Shown piece by piece: positions 9,380-20,607 of a stretch of DNA of 64,000 bases. The notes under the pieces are model-generated. The model had not been told where the DNA came from and searched no databases. It saw only the letters and a program-made list of their open reading frames with translations. Within the stretch, counting starts at the first letter, position 1. Each line of letters opens with the position of its first letter. The position numbers were made by a program, and so were the translations under genes. Source of the stretch: Tibeticola sediminis (GTDB lineage Bacteria; Pseudomonadota; Gammaproteobacteria; Burkholderiales; Burkholderiaceae_C); contig NZ_RKQL01000004.1 in the NCBI RefSeq assembly GCF_003843835.1, positions 246,354-310,353 of the forward strand, written 5' to 3'.

Positions 9380-9615
9380 CCTAAATCCGGCAGTTGGGCG
9401 CACCCGGGCGGGTCGTCATCGGGCGCGTGGGCAAGGCGCAAACCACAGCCATGGCGGGCGCCATGGCGAGGATTTGCAACGCCGCCCCCGCGCCCGAGGG
9501 CGACTCGAACGGGTGCGCAGCGCTCACCCAAACGGTGAACGGCCTCTGAACCGAAAATTGTTGAAACATCAACACCTTACCTTTTCGCGAGTAGCGGTCA
9601 ACTGCCGGATTTAGG
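9380..9615 (-). mobile_element. Element A copy 2 (reverse orientation) with perfect 5-bp target duplication
   Basis: 236 bp with the same 17-bp inverted ends, in the opposite orientation to copy 1. Identical flanks TTCAA lie at 9375-9379 and 9616-9620, a clean 5-bp target duplication. The right flank contains the glgP stop codon (9617-9619). The interior is nearly the same as copy 1, with scattered substitutions. Confidence 0.9.
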
Positions 9616-9616
9616 T

Positions 9617-12154
9617 TCAAATTCCTGCTGCCAGGGCGGGCGACCATGGTGGTGTCGCCGGCCTGCCCCCTTCGAACAAGGGGCGGACGCCCCAGATGCC
9701 CTCGGCGTAGTTGGAGACGGCGCGATCCGACGAAAACATGCCCACGCCCGCGATGTTGTGCAGACACGAACGTGACCAGTCACGATGCAGGCGGTAGCGC
9801 TCGTCGACGCGGTTTTGCGTGGCGATGTAATCCGCATAGTCGGCCAGCAGTTGGTAGTAGTCCGATTCGAGCAAGGACCGCGTGAGGTCCTGGTAGCGCT
9901 GCGGCTCCTCCGGTGAAAACGCGCCGTCGGCGATGCGGTCGATCGCCATTTTCAGCTCGTAATTGCTCGCGTAGTAGCGGCGTGGGACGTAGCCATGCGC
10001 GCGCAGCTCGGCGACCTGTTCGGCGCGGTTGCCGAAGATGAACATGTGCTCTTCACCGACGTTTTGCGCAATCTCGATGTTCGCGCCGTCCCAGGTTCCG
10101 ATCGTGAGCGCGCCATTGAGCGCAAATTTCATATTCCCCGTGCCGGAAGCTTCGGTTCCCGCCAGCGAAATCTGCTCCGACAGATCGGCCGCGGGGATGA
10201 TCAGCTCGGCCAGCGTGACGCGGTAGTTGGGGACAAAGACGACTTTGAGGAGCGGACTGACGCAGGGGTCGGCGTTGACCGTGCGGGCCACGTCGTTGAT
10301 GAGCCGGATGATCAGCTTGGCCATGTGATAGGCCGAGGCTGCTTTGCCGCCAAAGATCACCGTGCGCGGCACCCAGTTGCCTTTGGGGTTCGCCCGAATC
10401 GCGTGGTAGCGCGTGATCACATGCAGCACATTGAGCAACTGCCGCTTGTATTCATGGATGCGCTTGACCTGCACATCGAAGAGGCTCTCGGGGTCGATCT
10501 CGATCCCGAGCTCCCGCCCCACATAATCGGCCAGACGCCGCTTGTTGCGTTGCTTGACCAGTCGCAAAGCGGCCAGAAAGGCGTCGTCGTCGGCATGGGC
10601 GCGCAGTTGGCCGAGATGCGAGAGCTCCCGTCGCCAGAGCGGCCCGATGCGCGCGTCGATCAGCTCGGACAGGGCCTGGTTGGCCTGCCCGAGCCAGCGC
10701 CGCGGCGTGATGCCGTTGGTGACGTTGCAGAACTTCTCGGGCCACAGGCGTGCGAAGTCGGCAAACAGCGTGCGCACCATGATGTCGCTGTGCAGCGCCG
10801 AAACGCCATTGACTTTGTGACTGGCCAGCGCACACAACCAAGCCATGCGCACCCGGCGCTGCCCGTTTTCCTCGATCAGCGAGACCCGGCGCAGCAGATC
10901 CATGTCCTCGGGAAAGCGCGCATGCACCTCGGCGAGGTGGCGGGCGTTGATGTCATAGATGATCTGCAAATGCCGCGGCAGCAGCCAGCCCAAGAGGTCC
11001 ACCGGCCAGACCTCCAGCGCCTCGGGCATCAGCGTGTGATTGGTGTAGCTGAAGATGCGCTGGCACAGCGCCCAGGCCTCGTCCCAGGGCACCCGATGCT
11101 CGTCGACCAGCAGGCGCATCAGTTCGGGCACCGCCAGCGCCGGGTGCGTGTCATTGAGGTGGATGGCCACCTTGTCGGCCAACTGCTCGAAACTCCCGTG
11201 CGTCTTGAGGTAGCGGCGCAACAAATCCTGCAAGGAGGCGCTGACGAAGAAATACTCCTGACGCAGACGCAACTGCCGGCCCTGCTCGGTTTTGTCTTCG
11301 GGGTAGAGCACCAGCGAGACGTTTTCGGACCAGTTTTTGGCCTCGACCGCGCGCATGTAGTCGCCCCGGTTGAACTGCTCGAGGTTGAGCGCGCTCTCGG
11401 CGCGCGCGGACCACAGCCGCAGCGTCGCGACCGAGCTCAGCTCATAGCCCGGCACGCCGCTGTCGTAGGCGACGGCAATGACGTTTTCCGTGTCCACCCA
11501 GCGCACCCTCTGGCCGTCAGGCACCAAATGCCCGCGGTAGCGCACCGTGTAGCTGTATTCGGGGCGCATGAATTCCCAGGGGTTGCCGTTGAGCAACCAC
11601 TGATCGGGCTCCTCCACCTGACGGCCATCGACGATGCGCTGCGCGAACATGCCGTATTCGTAACGGATGCCGTAGCCCATGCCCGGCAGCGCGAGTGTGG
11701 CCATCGAGTCCAGGAAACACGCGGCCAGCCGCCCGAGGCCGCCGTTGCCGAGTCCCGGATCGGCCTCGAGGTCGACCAGCGTGTCGAAATCCGCGCCCAG
11801 TTGCGTGCACGCCTTGCGGATGTCTTCGAGCAAGCCTTCCGCGGCGAGCGCATTGGTGAGCATGCGCCCGGGCAAAAATTCCATCGACAGGTAATAGACG
11901 CGCTTGGCATCCTGGTCGATCGCGGCGTGGTGCGTCTCGCGCCAGCGGTCCATGATGCGGTCCCGAACCGCGTAGAAGACCGCAAACAGCCAATCCCGCG
12001 CACACGCGGAGCGCACGTCCTTGCCCACCGAATACACCAACCGGTTCGAGATCGAGCGCTTGAGCGCCTCGACCGTGCTGACGGGTCGGTCGAAATCGAA
12101 CGACGCCGATGCGCTCGGCGCGAGGGGCGATGGGGCAGCGTCAGGGGCGTTCAT
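9617..12154 (-). CDS. glgP: Glycogen/maltodextrin phosphorylase
   Basis: Releases glucose-1-phosphate from alpha-1,4-glucan chain ends using phosphate and pyridoxal phosphate. The 845-aa length fits the GT35 family. Near the C-terminus lies the PLP-lysine signature EASGTGNMKFALNGALTIG followed by TWDGANIE; the N-terminal half has the family runs YYLSMEFLPGRMLTNAL and GNGGLGRLAACFLDS. It is the last gene of the glycogen string, overlapping glgA as ATGA. The stop codon lies inside the target duplication of an element A copy. Confidence 0.96.
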   Translation of the reverse strand: MNAPDAAPSPLAPSASASFDFDRPVSTVEALKRSISNRLVYSVGKDVRSACARDWLFAVFYAVRDRIMDRWRETHHAAIDQDAKRVYYLSMEFLPGRMLTNALAAEGLLEDIRKACTQLGADFDTLVDLEADPGLGNGGLGRLAACFLDSMATLALPGMGYGIRYEYGMFAQRIVDGRQVEEPDQWLLNGNPWEFMRPEYSYTVRYRGHLVPDGQRVRWVDTENVIAVAYDSGVPGYELSSVATLRLWSARAESALNLEQFNRGDYMRAVEAKNWSENVSLVLYPEDKTEQGRQLRLRQEYFFVSASLQDLLRRYLKTHGSFEQLADKVAIHLNDTHPALAVPELMRLLVDEHRVPWDEAWALCQRIFSYTNHTLMPEALEVWPVDLLGWLLPRHLQIIYDINARHLAEVHARFPEDMDLLRRVSLIEENGQRRVRMAWLCALASHKVNGVSALHSDIMVRTLFADFARLWPEKFCNVTNGITPRRWLGQANQALSELIDARIGPLWRRELSHLGQLRAHADDDAFLAALRLVKQRNKRRLADYVGRELGIEIDPESLFDVQVKRIHEYKRQLLNVLHVITRYHAIRANPKGNWVPRTVIFGGKAASAYHMAKLIIRLINDVARTVNADPCVSPLLKVVFVPNYRVTLAELIIPAADLSEQISLAGTEASGTGNMKFALNGALTIGTWDGANIEIAQNVGEEHMFIFGNRAEQVAELRAHGYVPRRYYASNYELKMAIDRIADGAFSPEEPQRYQDLTRSLLESDYYQLLADYADYIATQNRVDERYRLHRDWSRSCLHNIAGVGMFSSDRAVSNYAEGIWGVRPLFEGGRPATPPWSPALAAGI

Positions 12155-13644
12155 GAGGCCAGCCTTGCGGAAGAAGAACGAATGCCATCGTACAGCGTGC
12201 CATATTGCCGCGCGGCGCGCGCCCAGTCGAACCGTAGGCTCATGGCGTGTGTCTGGACCCGTTGCCAGTCGGCGCCGCGGCGGTGCAGCGCGAAGGCGCG
12301 CCGAATGGCGGCGTCGAGCGCAGCGGGCGTGGCCTCATGGAACACGAAGCCACTGGCGCGACCGTCGTCGATCGCCTCGAGGCTGCTGTCGACGACCGTG
12401 TCGGCCAGCCCGCCCACCGCGCGCACCAGCGGCAAGGCGCCGTACCGCATACCGTAGAGCTGCGTCAGGCCGCAGGGCTCGAAGCGCGAGGGCACGAGGA
12501 TCACGTCGGCTGCAGCGATGATGCGATGGGCCAGCCCCTCGTCGTAGCCGTCGCGCAGGCGCGCCTGGCCCGGGTGGGCGGCGCAGGCCGCTTCCAGCGC
12601 GCGCTCGATCGCCGCGTCCCCGTGGCCCAGCACCGCGAGCTGGCCACCGCGGGCCACCAGATCGCCGAGCACGGGCGCGATGAGATCGACACCTTTTTGC
12701 TCGGTGAGCCGGCTGACCACGCCGAACAGCACGGCATCTGCGCGCGGTGCCAGGCCCAGTTCTCGCTGAAGCACGGCCTTGTTGCGCGCCTTTCCGTCGA
12801 GCTGCGCCAGATCGTAAGGTTGCGCCAGCCACGCGTCGGTCGCGGGGTTCCACACCGAATAGTCCACACCATTGAGGATGCCGTGCAGCGCCTGAGCTCT
12901 TCGGCGAAGTACGCCGTCGAGGCCAAATCCCTGCTCGGGCGTGAGAATTTCCTGCGCGTAACGGGGGCTGACCGTCGTCAAGGCGTCGCTGAACAGAATC
13001 CCGCCCTTGAGGAACGAAACCTCGCCATAAAACTCGAGCCCTTCGATCCCAAACAGCGCCGCTGGCAGCCCCAGCCGCGGCCAGAGCTCGCCCGGAAATC
13101 GTCCCTGGAACGCCAGGTTGTGGATCGTGAGCACCGACCCCGCGGATTTAGGCCCCCGGCGTGTGGTCGCCAGATAAACCGGAGCGAGCGCCGCATGCCA
13201 ATCGTGGGCGTGGACCACGTCCGGGGTCCAGGACGGGTCGCCGCCCAGCCCCAGTTGGGCACCGACCCAGCCCAGCAGCGCAAAGCGCTCGGCGTTGTCG
13301 GGCCAGGGGCGATCCTTTTCGTCCAGATACGGGCCGCCGGGGCGCTCGTACCACGCCGGGGCGTTGATGAACCACAGCGGCAATCCCGCGCCCCGCAATC
13401 GGGCGGGGATGATCGAAACCTCGGGTCCCAAGGCCTGCACGATCGGCGGGGCGTTGCGCGTCGCCAACTTCAGCGCCGGGCCTGTGGGTTCGACACCCGC
13501 TTTCACGCCGGCAAAGCCCGGCAGCAACACCCGCGCATCGATGCCCAGCGACCGTTGCGCGGCGGGAAGCGCGGCGCAGACATCGGCGAGCCCCCCGGTC
13601 TTGACCAGTGGATACAGCTCGGCGCAGACATGCAGGACCTTCAT
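12151..13644 (-). CDS. glgA: Glycogen synthase (ADP-glucose starch/glycogen glucosyltransferase)
   Basis: GT5 glucosyltransferase that extends alpha-1,4-glucan from ADP-glucose. 497 aa from MKVLHVCAE (ATG 13644). KTGGLAD at 15-21 binds ADP-glucose, and the C-terminal Rossmann domain has the retaining-GT pattern [18 protein letters not shown]. The open frame continues upstream inside glgC and is not used. It overlaps glgC by 4 nt upstream and glgP by 4 nt downstream, so synthesis and degradation enzymes are translationally coupled. Confidence 0.97.
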   Translation of the reverse strand: MKVLHVCAELYPLVKTGGLADVCAALPAAQRSLGIDARVLLPGFAGVKAGVEPTGPALKLATRNAPPIVQALGPEVSIIPARLRGAGLPLWFINAPAWYERPGGPYLDEKDRPWPDNAERFALLGWVGAQLGLGGDPSWTPDVVHAHDWHAALAPVYLATTRRGPKSAGSVLTIHNLAFQGRFPGELWPRLGLPAALFGIEGLEFYGEVSFLKGGILFSDALTTVSPRYAQEILTPEQGFGLDGVLRRRAQALHGILNGVDYSVWNPATDAWLAQPYDLAQLDGKARNKAVLQRELGLAPRADAVLFGVVSRLTEQKGVDLIAPVLGDLVARGGQLAVLGHGDAAIERALEAACAAHPGQARLRDGYDEGLAHRIIAAADVILVPSRFEPCGLTQLYGMRYGALPLVRAVGGLADTVVDSSLEAIDDGRASGFVFHEATPAALDAAIRRAFALHRRGADWQRVQTHAMSLRFDWARAARQYGTLYDGIRSSSARLAS

Positions 13645-14939
13645 GAACGAACCCCAGGGCCGGGTGAAGGAAAGCCCAGCCGCGCGAGCATTGCCGGAGT
13701 CACCAGCACGACGCCGCCATCGGTCCGCGCGAAGCGCTGCGCGTCGAGTGCGGGGTCTTCGCCGATCACCATGCCCTCGGGGATGTGGCAGCCGGCATCG
13801 ACGACGACCTTGCGCAGCCGGCAATGACGCCCGACCTCGACCGCAGGCAGCAGCACCGATTGCTCGACCCGGGTGTAGGAATTGACCCGCACCCGCGAGA
13901 ACAGCACCGAGCGGCGCAGCTGCGCGCCGGAGATGATGCAGCCGCCCGAAACCAGCGAATCGACCGCACAGCCGCGCCGGTCTTCGTCGTCGAACACGAA
14001 CTTCGCCGGAGGCAACTGTTCCTGGTAGGTCCAGATCGGCCAGTTGCGGTCGTACATGTCCAGCTCGGGGATGGTGTTCGTCAGGTCGAGGTTGGCAGCC
14101 CAATAGGAGTCGACGGTGCCGACATCGCGCCAATAGGCCGGTGCCTCCGGGCTGCTCTTGACGCAGGACTCCCCGAAAGGATGGGCGACCGCTTCGCCGC
14201 GCGCCACGGCCTTGGGGATCAGGTCGCGGCCGAAGTCGCGGCTCGAGCCCGGTGTGGCGGCGTCGGCCTCGAGCGCGGCGTAGAGATAGTCGGCATCGAA
14301 CACATACACCCCCATGCTGGCGAGCGCATGGTCGGGTCGCCCCGGCATCGGCGCCGGGTGCGCGGGCTTCTCGTCGAAGCGCACGATGCGCCGCGCCTCA
14401 TCGATGGCCATCACGCCAAAGGCGCTCGCCTCTGCCAGCGGCACCTCGATGCAAGCCACGGTACAAGGGGCGCCGCGCGCCGCATGATCGGCGATGAGGC
14501 GTGCGTAATCCATCTTGTAGACATGGTCCCCGGCGAGCACCAAGATGTAGCGCGGGCGGTTGGGCCGCAGGATGTCGAGGTTCTGGAACACCGCATCGGC
14601 CGTGCCTTGGTACCAGGAGGTTTCGTCGATGCGCTGCTGCGCGGGCAAGAGGTCCAAGAACTCGTTGAACTCGCTGCGCAGGAAAGACCAACCCCGCTGC
14701 AGATGCCGCAGCAGGCTGTGGGACTTGTATTGGGTGATCACACCGATGCGCCGCACGCCCGAGTTCAGGCAATTCGAGAGCGCAAAGTCGATGATCCGGA
14801 ACTTGCCGCCAAAGTACACGGCTGGCTTGGCGCGTCGATCGGTGAGCGCGCCCAGGCGCGAGCCGCGGCCGCCGGCGAGCACGAGGGCAATCGTCTGGCG
14901 CGCCAGTTGATACGGGGCCTGGGGATCGTTGGGGGGCAT
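13641..14939 (-). CDS. glgC: Glucose-1-phosphate adenylyltransferase (ADP-glucose pyrophosphorylase)
   Basis: Makes ADP-glucose from ATP and glucose-1-phosphate, the committed and usually allosterically controlled step of glycogen synthesis. 432 aa with the nucleotidyltransferase motif [19 protein letters not shown] near the N-terminus, the [10 protein letters not shown] and [10 protein letters not shown] runs, and a C-terminal left-handed beta-helix region ([18 protein letters not shown]). A good AGGAG lies just before ATG 14939. It is separated from malQ by 43 bp, the widest gap within the glg genes. Confidence 0.97.
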   Translation of the reverse strand: MPPNDPQAPYQLARQTIALVLAGGRGSRLGALTDRRAKPAVYFGGKFRIIDFALSNCLNSGVRRIGVITQYKSHSLLRHLQRGWSFLRSEFNEFLDLLPAQQRIDETSWYQGTADAVFQNLDILRPNRPRYILVLAGDHVYKMDYARLIADHAARGAPCTVACIEVPLAEASAFGVMAIDEARRIVRFDEKPAHPAPMPGRPDHALASMGVYVFDADYLYAALEADAATPGSSRDFGRDLIPKAVARGEAVAHPFGESCVKSSPEAPAYWRDVGTVDSYWAANLDLTNTIPELDMYDRNWPIWTYQEQLPPAKFVFDDEDRRGCAVDSLVSGGCIISGAQLRRSVLFSRVRVNSYTRVEQSVLLPAVEVGRHCRLRKVVVDAGCHIPEGMVIGEDPALDAQRFARTDGGVVLVTPAMLARLGFPSPGPGVRS

Positions 14940-14982
14940 GGCAGTTCTCCTCGGGTGGGGCGGGTCCGTCGGGGCAGGGGGA

Positions 14983-16494
14983 TCAGGGGGCGCGGCCGTG
15001 GGCGCGCACGATTTCGGCCAGGCGCGCCGCGGGCTCGGGGCCCACCATCGGCCAGTCGAAGCGCCAGCGCCAGCAACCTTCGGCGAGCCCCGGTGTGTTC
15101 ATGCGGTGCCGGCCGTCCAGGCCCAGCACGTCTTGAAACGGCACGATCACCGTGCGCGCGACCGAGAGGGAGAGCGCGCGGATCAGGCTCCAGTGGATGC
15201 CTTCACCGTCCACGCCCGGGCCGAGGTAGCGGCGCACCAACGCCTGCGCCGAGGGCTCGAGTGACTGCCACCAGCCCACGGCGGTGTCGTTGTCGTGCGT
15301 GCCAGGGTAGGCCATGGTGTGGGGCTCGTAGTTGTGGGGCAGGTGGGGGTTGTCGGCATGGCCGTCGAAGCCAAATTGCAGCACCCGCATGCCGGGATAG
15401 CCGCAGGCCTCGCGCAGCGCCATCGCTTCGCCGAGATCGGCGCCGAGGTCCTCGGCGATCAAGGGCAGCGGCCCCAGCTGCGCTTGGAGCGTTTGAAAAA
15501 ACGCCAGCCCAGGCCCGGGACGCCAACGCCCGTCGATCGCGGTGGGCGCCTGCGCGGGGACTTCCCAATACGACGCGAACCCCCGGAAGTGGTCGATGCG
15601 CACGACGTCGAACTGCTCGAGCGTGCGCTGCAATCGCCGCTTCCACCAGCCATAGCCGTCCTCGGCCATGCGGTCCCAGCGGTAGAGGGGGTTGCCCCAG
15701 CGCTGACCCTGCGGGCTGAAGTAGTCGGGGGGCACGCCCGCAATGACCTCGGGCTCGCCCGAGGGGTCGAGCGCGAACCACGACGGCTGAGCCCATACGT
15801 CGGCACTGTGATGGGCGACGAAGATTGGCAGGTCGCCAATGACGCCGATCCCCCGCTCCCGCGCATAGGCCCGAAGCGCCTGCCATTGGCGCTCGAACAG
15901 CCACTGGGTGAAGCACCAGAAGCCGCGCTCGTCTTGCGCGGCTGCCGCGACCTCGGCCAGCGCGCTCGGGTCGCGTCGCGCCAGTCGTTCGGGCCATCGG
16001 GTCCAGGGCTGCCCATGACGCGCGTCGAGCACCATGAACAGCGCATAGTCCTCGAGCCAATTCCGTTCGCGCGCAACGAAGGCTTCGAGATCGCTGCGCT
16101 CGGGCTCGGTGGCTGCGCGCTGAAACCCCTGCCAAGCCTGCATCAGCAGGCGCTGGCGGGCGGCGACGCCTTCGGGCGTTCCGCAGCTCTGCCCATCGAC
16201 AAGCGGTACGGGCTCGTCGTCGCGCAGCCATCCGCGCTCGCGCAGAGCCCCGAGATCGATGAGCCAGGGGCTGCCGGCAAATGCCGAGAGGCTCTGGTAC
16301 GGTGAGAAGCCGGGTCCTGGTGGCGTGAGGGGCAAAACCTGCCACCAGGATTGCGCAGCACTCTGGAGCCAGTCGACCCAGTGCCGCGCCGCGGCGCCCA
16401 GATCCCCGCAGGACGCGCTGCCGGGCAGGCTCGTCGGATGCAGCAGGATGCCGCTGCTGCGCCGGTGCAGTGGCTTCGCTGGGGGTGCCGTCAT
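14983..16494 (-). CDS. malQ: 4-alpha-glucanotransferase (amylomaltase)
   Basis: GH77 enzyme that transfers maltodextrin segments between chains, recycling short oligosaccharides released during debranching. 503 aa from [15 protein letters not shown] (ATG 16494), which overlaps the glgX stop as ATGA. Family marks: [12 protein letters not shown] at the start, the nucleophile region [10 protein letters not shown], the acid/base IAEDLG, and YPGTHDNDT near the C-terminus. Placement among glg genes points to glycogen-derived maltodextrin turnover rather than a maltose uptake system, which is not seen. Confidence 0.95.
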   Translation of the reverse strand: MTAPPAKPLHRRSSGILLHPTSLPGSASCGDLGAAARHWVDWLQSAAQSWWQVLPLTPPGPGFSPYQSLSAFAGSPWLIDLGALRERGWLRDDEPVPLVDGQSCGTPEGVAARQRLLMQAWQGFQRAATEPERSDLEAFVARERNWLEDYALFMVLDARHGQPWTRWPERLARRDPSALAEVAAAAQDERGFWCFTQWLFERQWQALRAYARERGIGVIGDLPIFVAHHSADVWAQPSWFALDPSGEPEVIAGVPPDYFSPQGQRWGNPLYRWDRMAEDGYGWWKRRLQRTLEQFDVVRIDHFRGFASYWEVPAQAPTAIDGRWRPGPGLAFFQTLQAQLGPLPLIAEDLGADLGEAMALREACGYPGMRVLQFGFDGHADNPHLPHNYEPHTMAYPGTHDNDTAVGWWQSLEPSAQALVRRYLGPGVDGEGIHWSLIRALSLSVARTVIVPFQDVLGLDGRHRMNTPGLAEGCWRWRFDWPMVGPEPAARLAEIVRAHGRAP

Positions 16495-18677
16495 GGGCTC
16501 GGGTCTCCGCTGGGCAGGGGCTGGACGAGGATTTTCAGGCAGGGCGGAACCACCTCGGTCCAGCCACGCTCCCCGGGGGGGCCGGCGGTTGGGGCATCGG
16601 GGCTTGCCGGTCGGGGAAAGCGCGCGCCGATTCGGCTGTCGAGCACCGTGTGCCACATGCCTTCGGGCAGCCGCACGCAAGCCGGCTCCGAACCGGCGTG
16701 AAAAATCGTCATCACCCGCTCGCGCGGCAAGCCCCCTGGCTCACCGACCGTGATGACACAGGCCAGGATGCGGCTGTCTGGCTGCTCCCATTCGTCCACC
16801 CCAGGCGGATACCCTTGCGCGGTTCGCCATTCGATGTCTGGCGGCAGATCCGCCTCTGACCATTGCCCCGAAAACCAGAGTGGATGGCGCAGCGCGGGCA
16901 GCTCGCGCCGCAGGGCCGTCAGCGCGGCGACAAAGCTGCAGAGATCGGCGTCGCCTCGCGCCCAGTCGATCCAACTGATCGGATTGTCCTGGCAGTAGGC
17001 GTTGTTGTTCCCGCGTTGGCTGTGGCCGATTTCATCGCCGGCGAGCAGCTGGGGTACGCCCTGGGCGCAGAACAAGGTGCTCAGCAACGCGCGCCGCCAC
17101 TGCTGCCGCCGCTCGAGGACGGTCGGGTCTTCGCTCGGTCCTTCGACGCCGGCGTTGGCGCTGAAGTTGGCATCGGCACCGTCGCGGTTGTCTTCCCCGT
17201 TGACTTCATTGTGCTTGTGCCGGTAGCTGGTCAGGTCGGCGAGCGTGAAGCCATCGTGCGCCGTGATGAGATTGATGGAGGCGAGTGGAAGACGTCCGTC
17301 ATGTTCGAAACGGTCGCTCGAGCCCGCCAAGCGCCGCGCGAGCTCGCCGCGGGTGCACTCGTGTCCGAGCCACCAGGCGCGCACGGTATCTCGGAAGCGG
17401 TCGTTCCATTCATGCCAGCCGGGCAGGAACTGCCCGAGGCGGTAGCCATCGGGCCCGAGGTCCCAGGGTTCGGCGATGTGCTTGAGGGGCGCCAGGACGG
17501 GGTCTTGTGCCATCGCCGTGAACAGGGCATGTGCCGGATGGAAGCGCCAGTCGAGCCTGGGGTCGCGGCCGAGGGACACCGCAAGGTCGAAACGGAACCC
17601 ATCGACGCCGAATGCTTCCGCCCACCAGCGCAAGCTGTCCATGACGAGTTGGACGGCGTGGGGTTCACCGAGGTTCAGCGTGTTGCCGCAGCCGCTGAAA
17701 TTCATCGGATGTCCGTGTTCGTCCAGCGCGTACCAGGCAGCATGGTCGAGTCCTCGCCAGGAAAGGGTGGGCCCCGTCGCGCCGCCTTCGGCCGTGTGGT
17801 TGTAGACCACGTCCAGGATGACCTCGATCCCTTCCCGATGCAAACCGTCGACCATTTGCCGGAACTCGTCGCGAATCCGCTGATCGTCGTGACGTTCGCC
17901 CCGGGCATGCAGCGTAGCGAATCGGGGGTCGGGGACAAAGTAGTTGAGCGTGTTGTAGCCCCAGAGGTTGCTCATGCCCCGCTCGATCAGGTGGCGTTCA
18001 TCGAGGTGCAGCTGCACCGGCAGCAGACACAAGCTGGTGATGCCCAGTTTGCGGTAGTGCTCGAGCATGGGCTTGCTCGCAAGCCCGAGCCAGGTGCCGC
18101 GAAGCTCGGGCTCGAGATCCGGGTGCAAGGCCGTGGCCGATTTGACATGCACCTCATAGAGGACCGTGTGGGACCAGGGAACCCAGGGTCGCGCGGCGAT
18201 CGAGCGTGCGCGGCACAGCTCTTGCTCGAGGTCGATCACACGGGCCTTGGGCACGCGATCGGCGTTGTCGCGTGGCAGCGGCGGAAAGCCACGCCCTTGC
18301 GGGTCGTCACATTCGAGCGCCAAAGCGCTCGTCGAGCCGACGAGGGCCCGGGCCCAAGGGTCGATGAGCAAACGATGCGGGTTGTAGCGGTGGCCTTGCT
18401 CGGGCTTCCACGGGCCGTCGGCGCGCAGGCCATAAAGCATGCCCGCGCCATGCCCCGGTATCCAACCGCACCACAGCCCGTCACCGTGGCAACGCAAGTG
18501 CCATCGTTCGATCTCGCGATGCCCTTCTGCGTCGAAGACGCAAACCATGACGGCATGGGCATGCGGCGCGAAGACGACGGCATTGACGCCTTCCTGCCCG
18601 GCCACGGTTCGCGGCGTCACACCCATCGGCCAGGGCTTTCCAGGCTCGCTCAGGCGGTCGAGGGCTCGCGGGTTCAT
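16491..18677 (-). CDS. glgX: Glycogen debranching enzyme GlgX (isoamylase type)
   Basis: GH13 enzyme that hydrolyses alpha-1,6 branches of phosphorylase-limit glycogen. 728 aa: an N-terminal CBM48-like domain (NAVVFAPHAHAVMVCVFD), the catalytic barrel with VVYNHTAEGG, the nucleophile region DGFRFDLAVSLGRDP, the acid/base KHIAEPWDLGPDGY, and ITAHDGFTLADL, all as expected. It overlaps glgB upstream and malQ downstream by 4 nt each. Confidence 0.95.
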   Translation of the reverse strand: MNPRALDRLSEPGKPWPMGVTPRTVAGQEGVNAVVFAPHAHAVMVCVFDAEGHREIERWHLRCHGDGLWCGWIPGHGAGMLYGLRADGPWKPEQGHRYNPHRLLIDPWARALVGSTSALALECDDPQGRGFPPLPRDNADRVPKARVIDLEQELCRARSIAARPWVPWSHTVLYEVHVKSATALHPDLEPELRGTWLGLASKPMLEHYRKLGITSLCLLPVQLHLDERHLIERGMSNLWGYNTLNYFVPDPRFATLHARGERHDDQRIRDEFRQMVDGLHREGIEVILDVVYNHTAEGGATGPTLSWRGLDHAAWYALDEHGHPMNFSGCGNTLNLGEPHAVQLVMDSLRWWAEAFGVDGFRFDLAVSLGRDPRLDWRFHPAHALFTAMAQDPVLAPLKHIAEPWDLGPDGYRLGQFLPGWHEWNDRFRDTVRAWWLGHECTRGELARRLAGSSDRFEHDGRLPLASINLITAHDGFTLADLTSYRHKHNEVNGEDNRDGADANFSANAGVEGPSEDPTVLERRQQWRRALLSTLFCAQGVPQLLAGDEIGHSQRGNNNAYCQDNPISWIDWARGDADLCSFVAALTALRRELPALRHPLWFSGQWSEADLPPDIEWRTAQGYPPGVDEWEQPDSRILACVITVGEPGGLPRERVMTIFHAGSEPACVRLPEGMWHTVLDSRIGARFPRPASPDAPTAGPPGERGWTEVVPPCLKILVQPLPSGDPSP

Positions 18678-20590
18678 GATGGCAGTGGCTTCTCGGGATC
18701 AAGCCACAGGACGCCCAGCGGCGGAAGTGTCAGTTGGACCGACCAGGGATGGCCGTGCATCGGGATGGGCTCGGCCTCGAGGCGTCCGAAGTTGCCGACA
18801 TTGCTCCCGGCATAGTGGGCCGAATCGGTGTTGAGCCGCTCGACCCAGGCGCCCGCCAGGGGTACGCCAATCCGCCAGTCGTGCCGAACGACCGGCGTGA
18901 GGTTGCAGACCACCGCAAGGACTTCATCAGGCCGGGTGCCCCAACGCAGAAAGCTGTAGACGCTGTGCGCCGCATCATTGGCCTCGATCCAAGCGAAGCC
19001 TTCCGGAGTGTCGTCCTGAACGAACAGCGCCGGCAGTTCGCGCAGCAGGTGGCAGAGATCGTGCACCAGCCGCTGTACGCCCGCGTGGTCGGCCTGATTC
19101 AAGAGGCCCCAGTCCAGCTCCGTGTCGTGATTCCACTCCCGTGGTGTTGCCAGCTCCGCGCCCATGAACAACAGTTTGCGGCCTGGAAACGCATACATCA
19201 AGCCCAGTAGCGCGCGAAGATTGGCTCGCCGCTGCCAGGGATCCCCCGCCATTTTGTTGAGCAATGAGCCTTTGCCGTGGACGACCTCGTCGTGCGACAG
19301 CGGCAGAACGAAGCGCTCACTGTAGGCGTACATCATCGCGAAGGTCAGGGCGTCGTGGTGCCAGCGTCTGTGGACGGGGTCGAGCGCGAAATACCGCAGC
19401 GTGTCGTGCATCCACCCCATGTTCCATTTGGCGTCGAAGCCCAGGCCACCCTCCTCGGGCGAGCGGCTGACATGCGGAAACGCCGTCGATTCTTCCGCAA
19501 TGGTCAGCACGCCCGGGGCTTGCTCGTGCAGCGTGCGGTTGACCTCCTGCAAAAACGAGATGGCTTCGAGGTTTTCCCGCCCACCCCGTGCGTTGGGGAT
19601 CCACTCTCCGGCAGGCCGGCTGTAGTCCCGGTAGAGCATGGAGGCGACCGCATCGAAACGCAAACCGTCGAAGCCGAACTCTTCCACCCAATAGAGCGCG
19701 TTGCCGATCAGGAAGTTGCGGACTTGCGGACGTGCAAAGTTATAGATCAGCGTGTCCCAGTCGCGGTGAACCCCCTCCCGAGGGTCTTCATACTCATAGA
19801 GGGCCGTGCCATCGAAACGAGCCAGCGCGTGGCCGTCTCTGGGAAAGTGGCCCGGAACCCAGTCGAGGATTACGCCCAGCCCGTGCGCATGGGCCGCATC
19901 GATGAAGCGCCGCAAAGCGTCGGGGCTGCCATAGCGAGCCGCTGGGGCGTAGAGGTTGGTGCATTGATAGCCCCAGGATCCGTAGAACGGATGCTCAGCC
20001 ACCGGCAACAGCTCGATGTGTGTGAATCCGAGCTGGGCGACGTAGGGCGGCAGTTCGCGGGCGAGCCAGTCCCAATCCGGAATGTGTCCCCCTGGTCGCT
20101 TCCAGGAGCCGGCGTGGACCTCGTAGATGGCGATGGGTCGCCCGCCTTCAGGCCGCGCGTGCAAGCGATGTGGCCGCCAGGCAGCCGGGGCACACACGCG
20201 CGCGGCGAGGCCCGGCGGTCCCTCGGTCGCTCGCGCATAGGGATCGGTTCGTAAGCTCAAATGGCCGTGGACATCGACAACGGCGAACTTGTAGAGCGCA
20301 CCCGCTGCCGCGTCGCGGACGAACGCCTGCCAAATGCCGCTCTCACCCACCCGCCCCATCGGGTCGCGCGCCGGGTCCCAAGCGTTGAAGTCCCCGACCA
20401 CGCTGACGGCCTGCGCGTGCGGAGCCCAGACTGCAAAAACGGTGCCCTCATGGCCCTGCTCGCGGGCCAAATGGGCGCCGAGCTTTTGCCAGGGGCGCAG
20501 ATGTCGGCCCTCGGCCAGTAGCCAAAGATCGAACGGGCCCAGCCACGGGGACGCGGCCAAGTCCGGTCGATCGTTTTCCGTCGTTTCCAT
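18674..20590 (-). CDS. glgB: 1,4-alpha-glucan branching enzyme
   Basis: GH13 enzyme that introduces alpha-1,6 branches into glycogen. 638 aa from METTENDRPD (ATG 20590). A short N-terminal extension leads to the CBM48 domain (VFAVWAPHAQAVSVVGDFNAWD). The catalytic domain follows with DWVPGHFPRDGHALARFDG, the nucleophile segment GLRFDAVASMLYRDYSR, the acid/base TIAEESTAFP and LPLSHDEVVHGKGSLLNKM. Codons upstream of this ATG overlap metW and are not used; the gap to metW is only 17 bp, so the glg genes follow directly on metXW. Confidence 0.96.
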   Translation of the reverse strand: METTENDRPDLAASPWLGPFDLWLLAEGRHLRPWQKLGAHLAREQGHEGTVFAVWAPHAQAVSVVGDFNAWDPARDPMGRVGESGIWQAFVRDAAAGALYKFAVVDVHGHLSLRTDPYARATEGPPGLAARVCAPAAWRPHRLHARPEGGRPIAIYEVHAGSWKRPGGHIPDWDWLARELPPYVAQLGFTHIELLPVAEHPFYGSWGYQCTNLYAPAARYGSPDALRRFIDAAHAHGLGVILDWVPGHFPRDGHALARFDGTALYEYEDPREGVHRDWDTLIYNFARPQVRNFLIGNALYWVEEFGFDGLRFDAVASMLYRDYSRPAGEWIPNARGGRENLEAISFLQEVNRTLHEQAPGVLTIAEESTAFPHVSRSPEEGGLGFDAKWNMGWMHDTLRYFALDPVHRRWHHDALTFAMMYAYSERFVLPLSHDEVVHGKGSLLNKMAGDPWQRRANLRALLGLMYAFPGRKLLFMGAELATPREWNHDTELDWGLLNQADHAGVQRLVHDLCHLLRELPALFVQDDTPEGFAWIEANDAAHSVYSFLRWGTRPDEVLAVVCNLTPVVRHDWRIGVPLAGAWVERLNTDSAHYAGSNVGNFGRLEAEPIPMHGHPWSVQLTLPPLGVLWLDPEKPLPS

Positions 20591-20607
20591 GCTGAAGGGG
20601 CTCGCCC

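Noticed and set aside
9995..12457. An 820-codon open frame on the plus strand opposite glgP and glgA
   Set aside because: It is the antisense shadow of two clearly recognised enzymes in GC-rich DNA; the translation resembles no family and is rich in His, Arg, Gln and Val.
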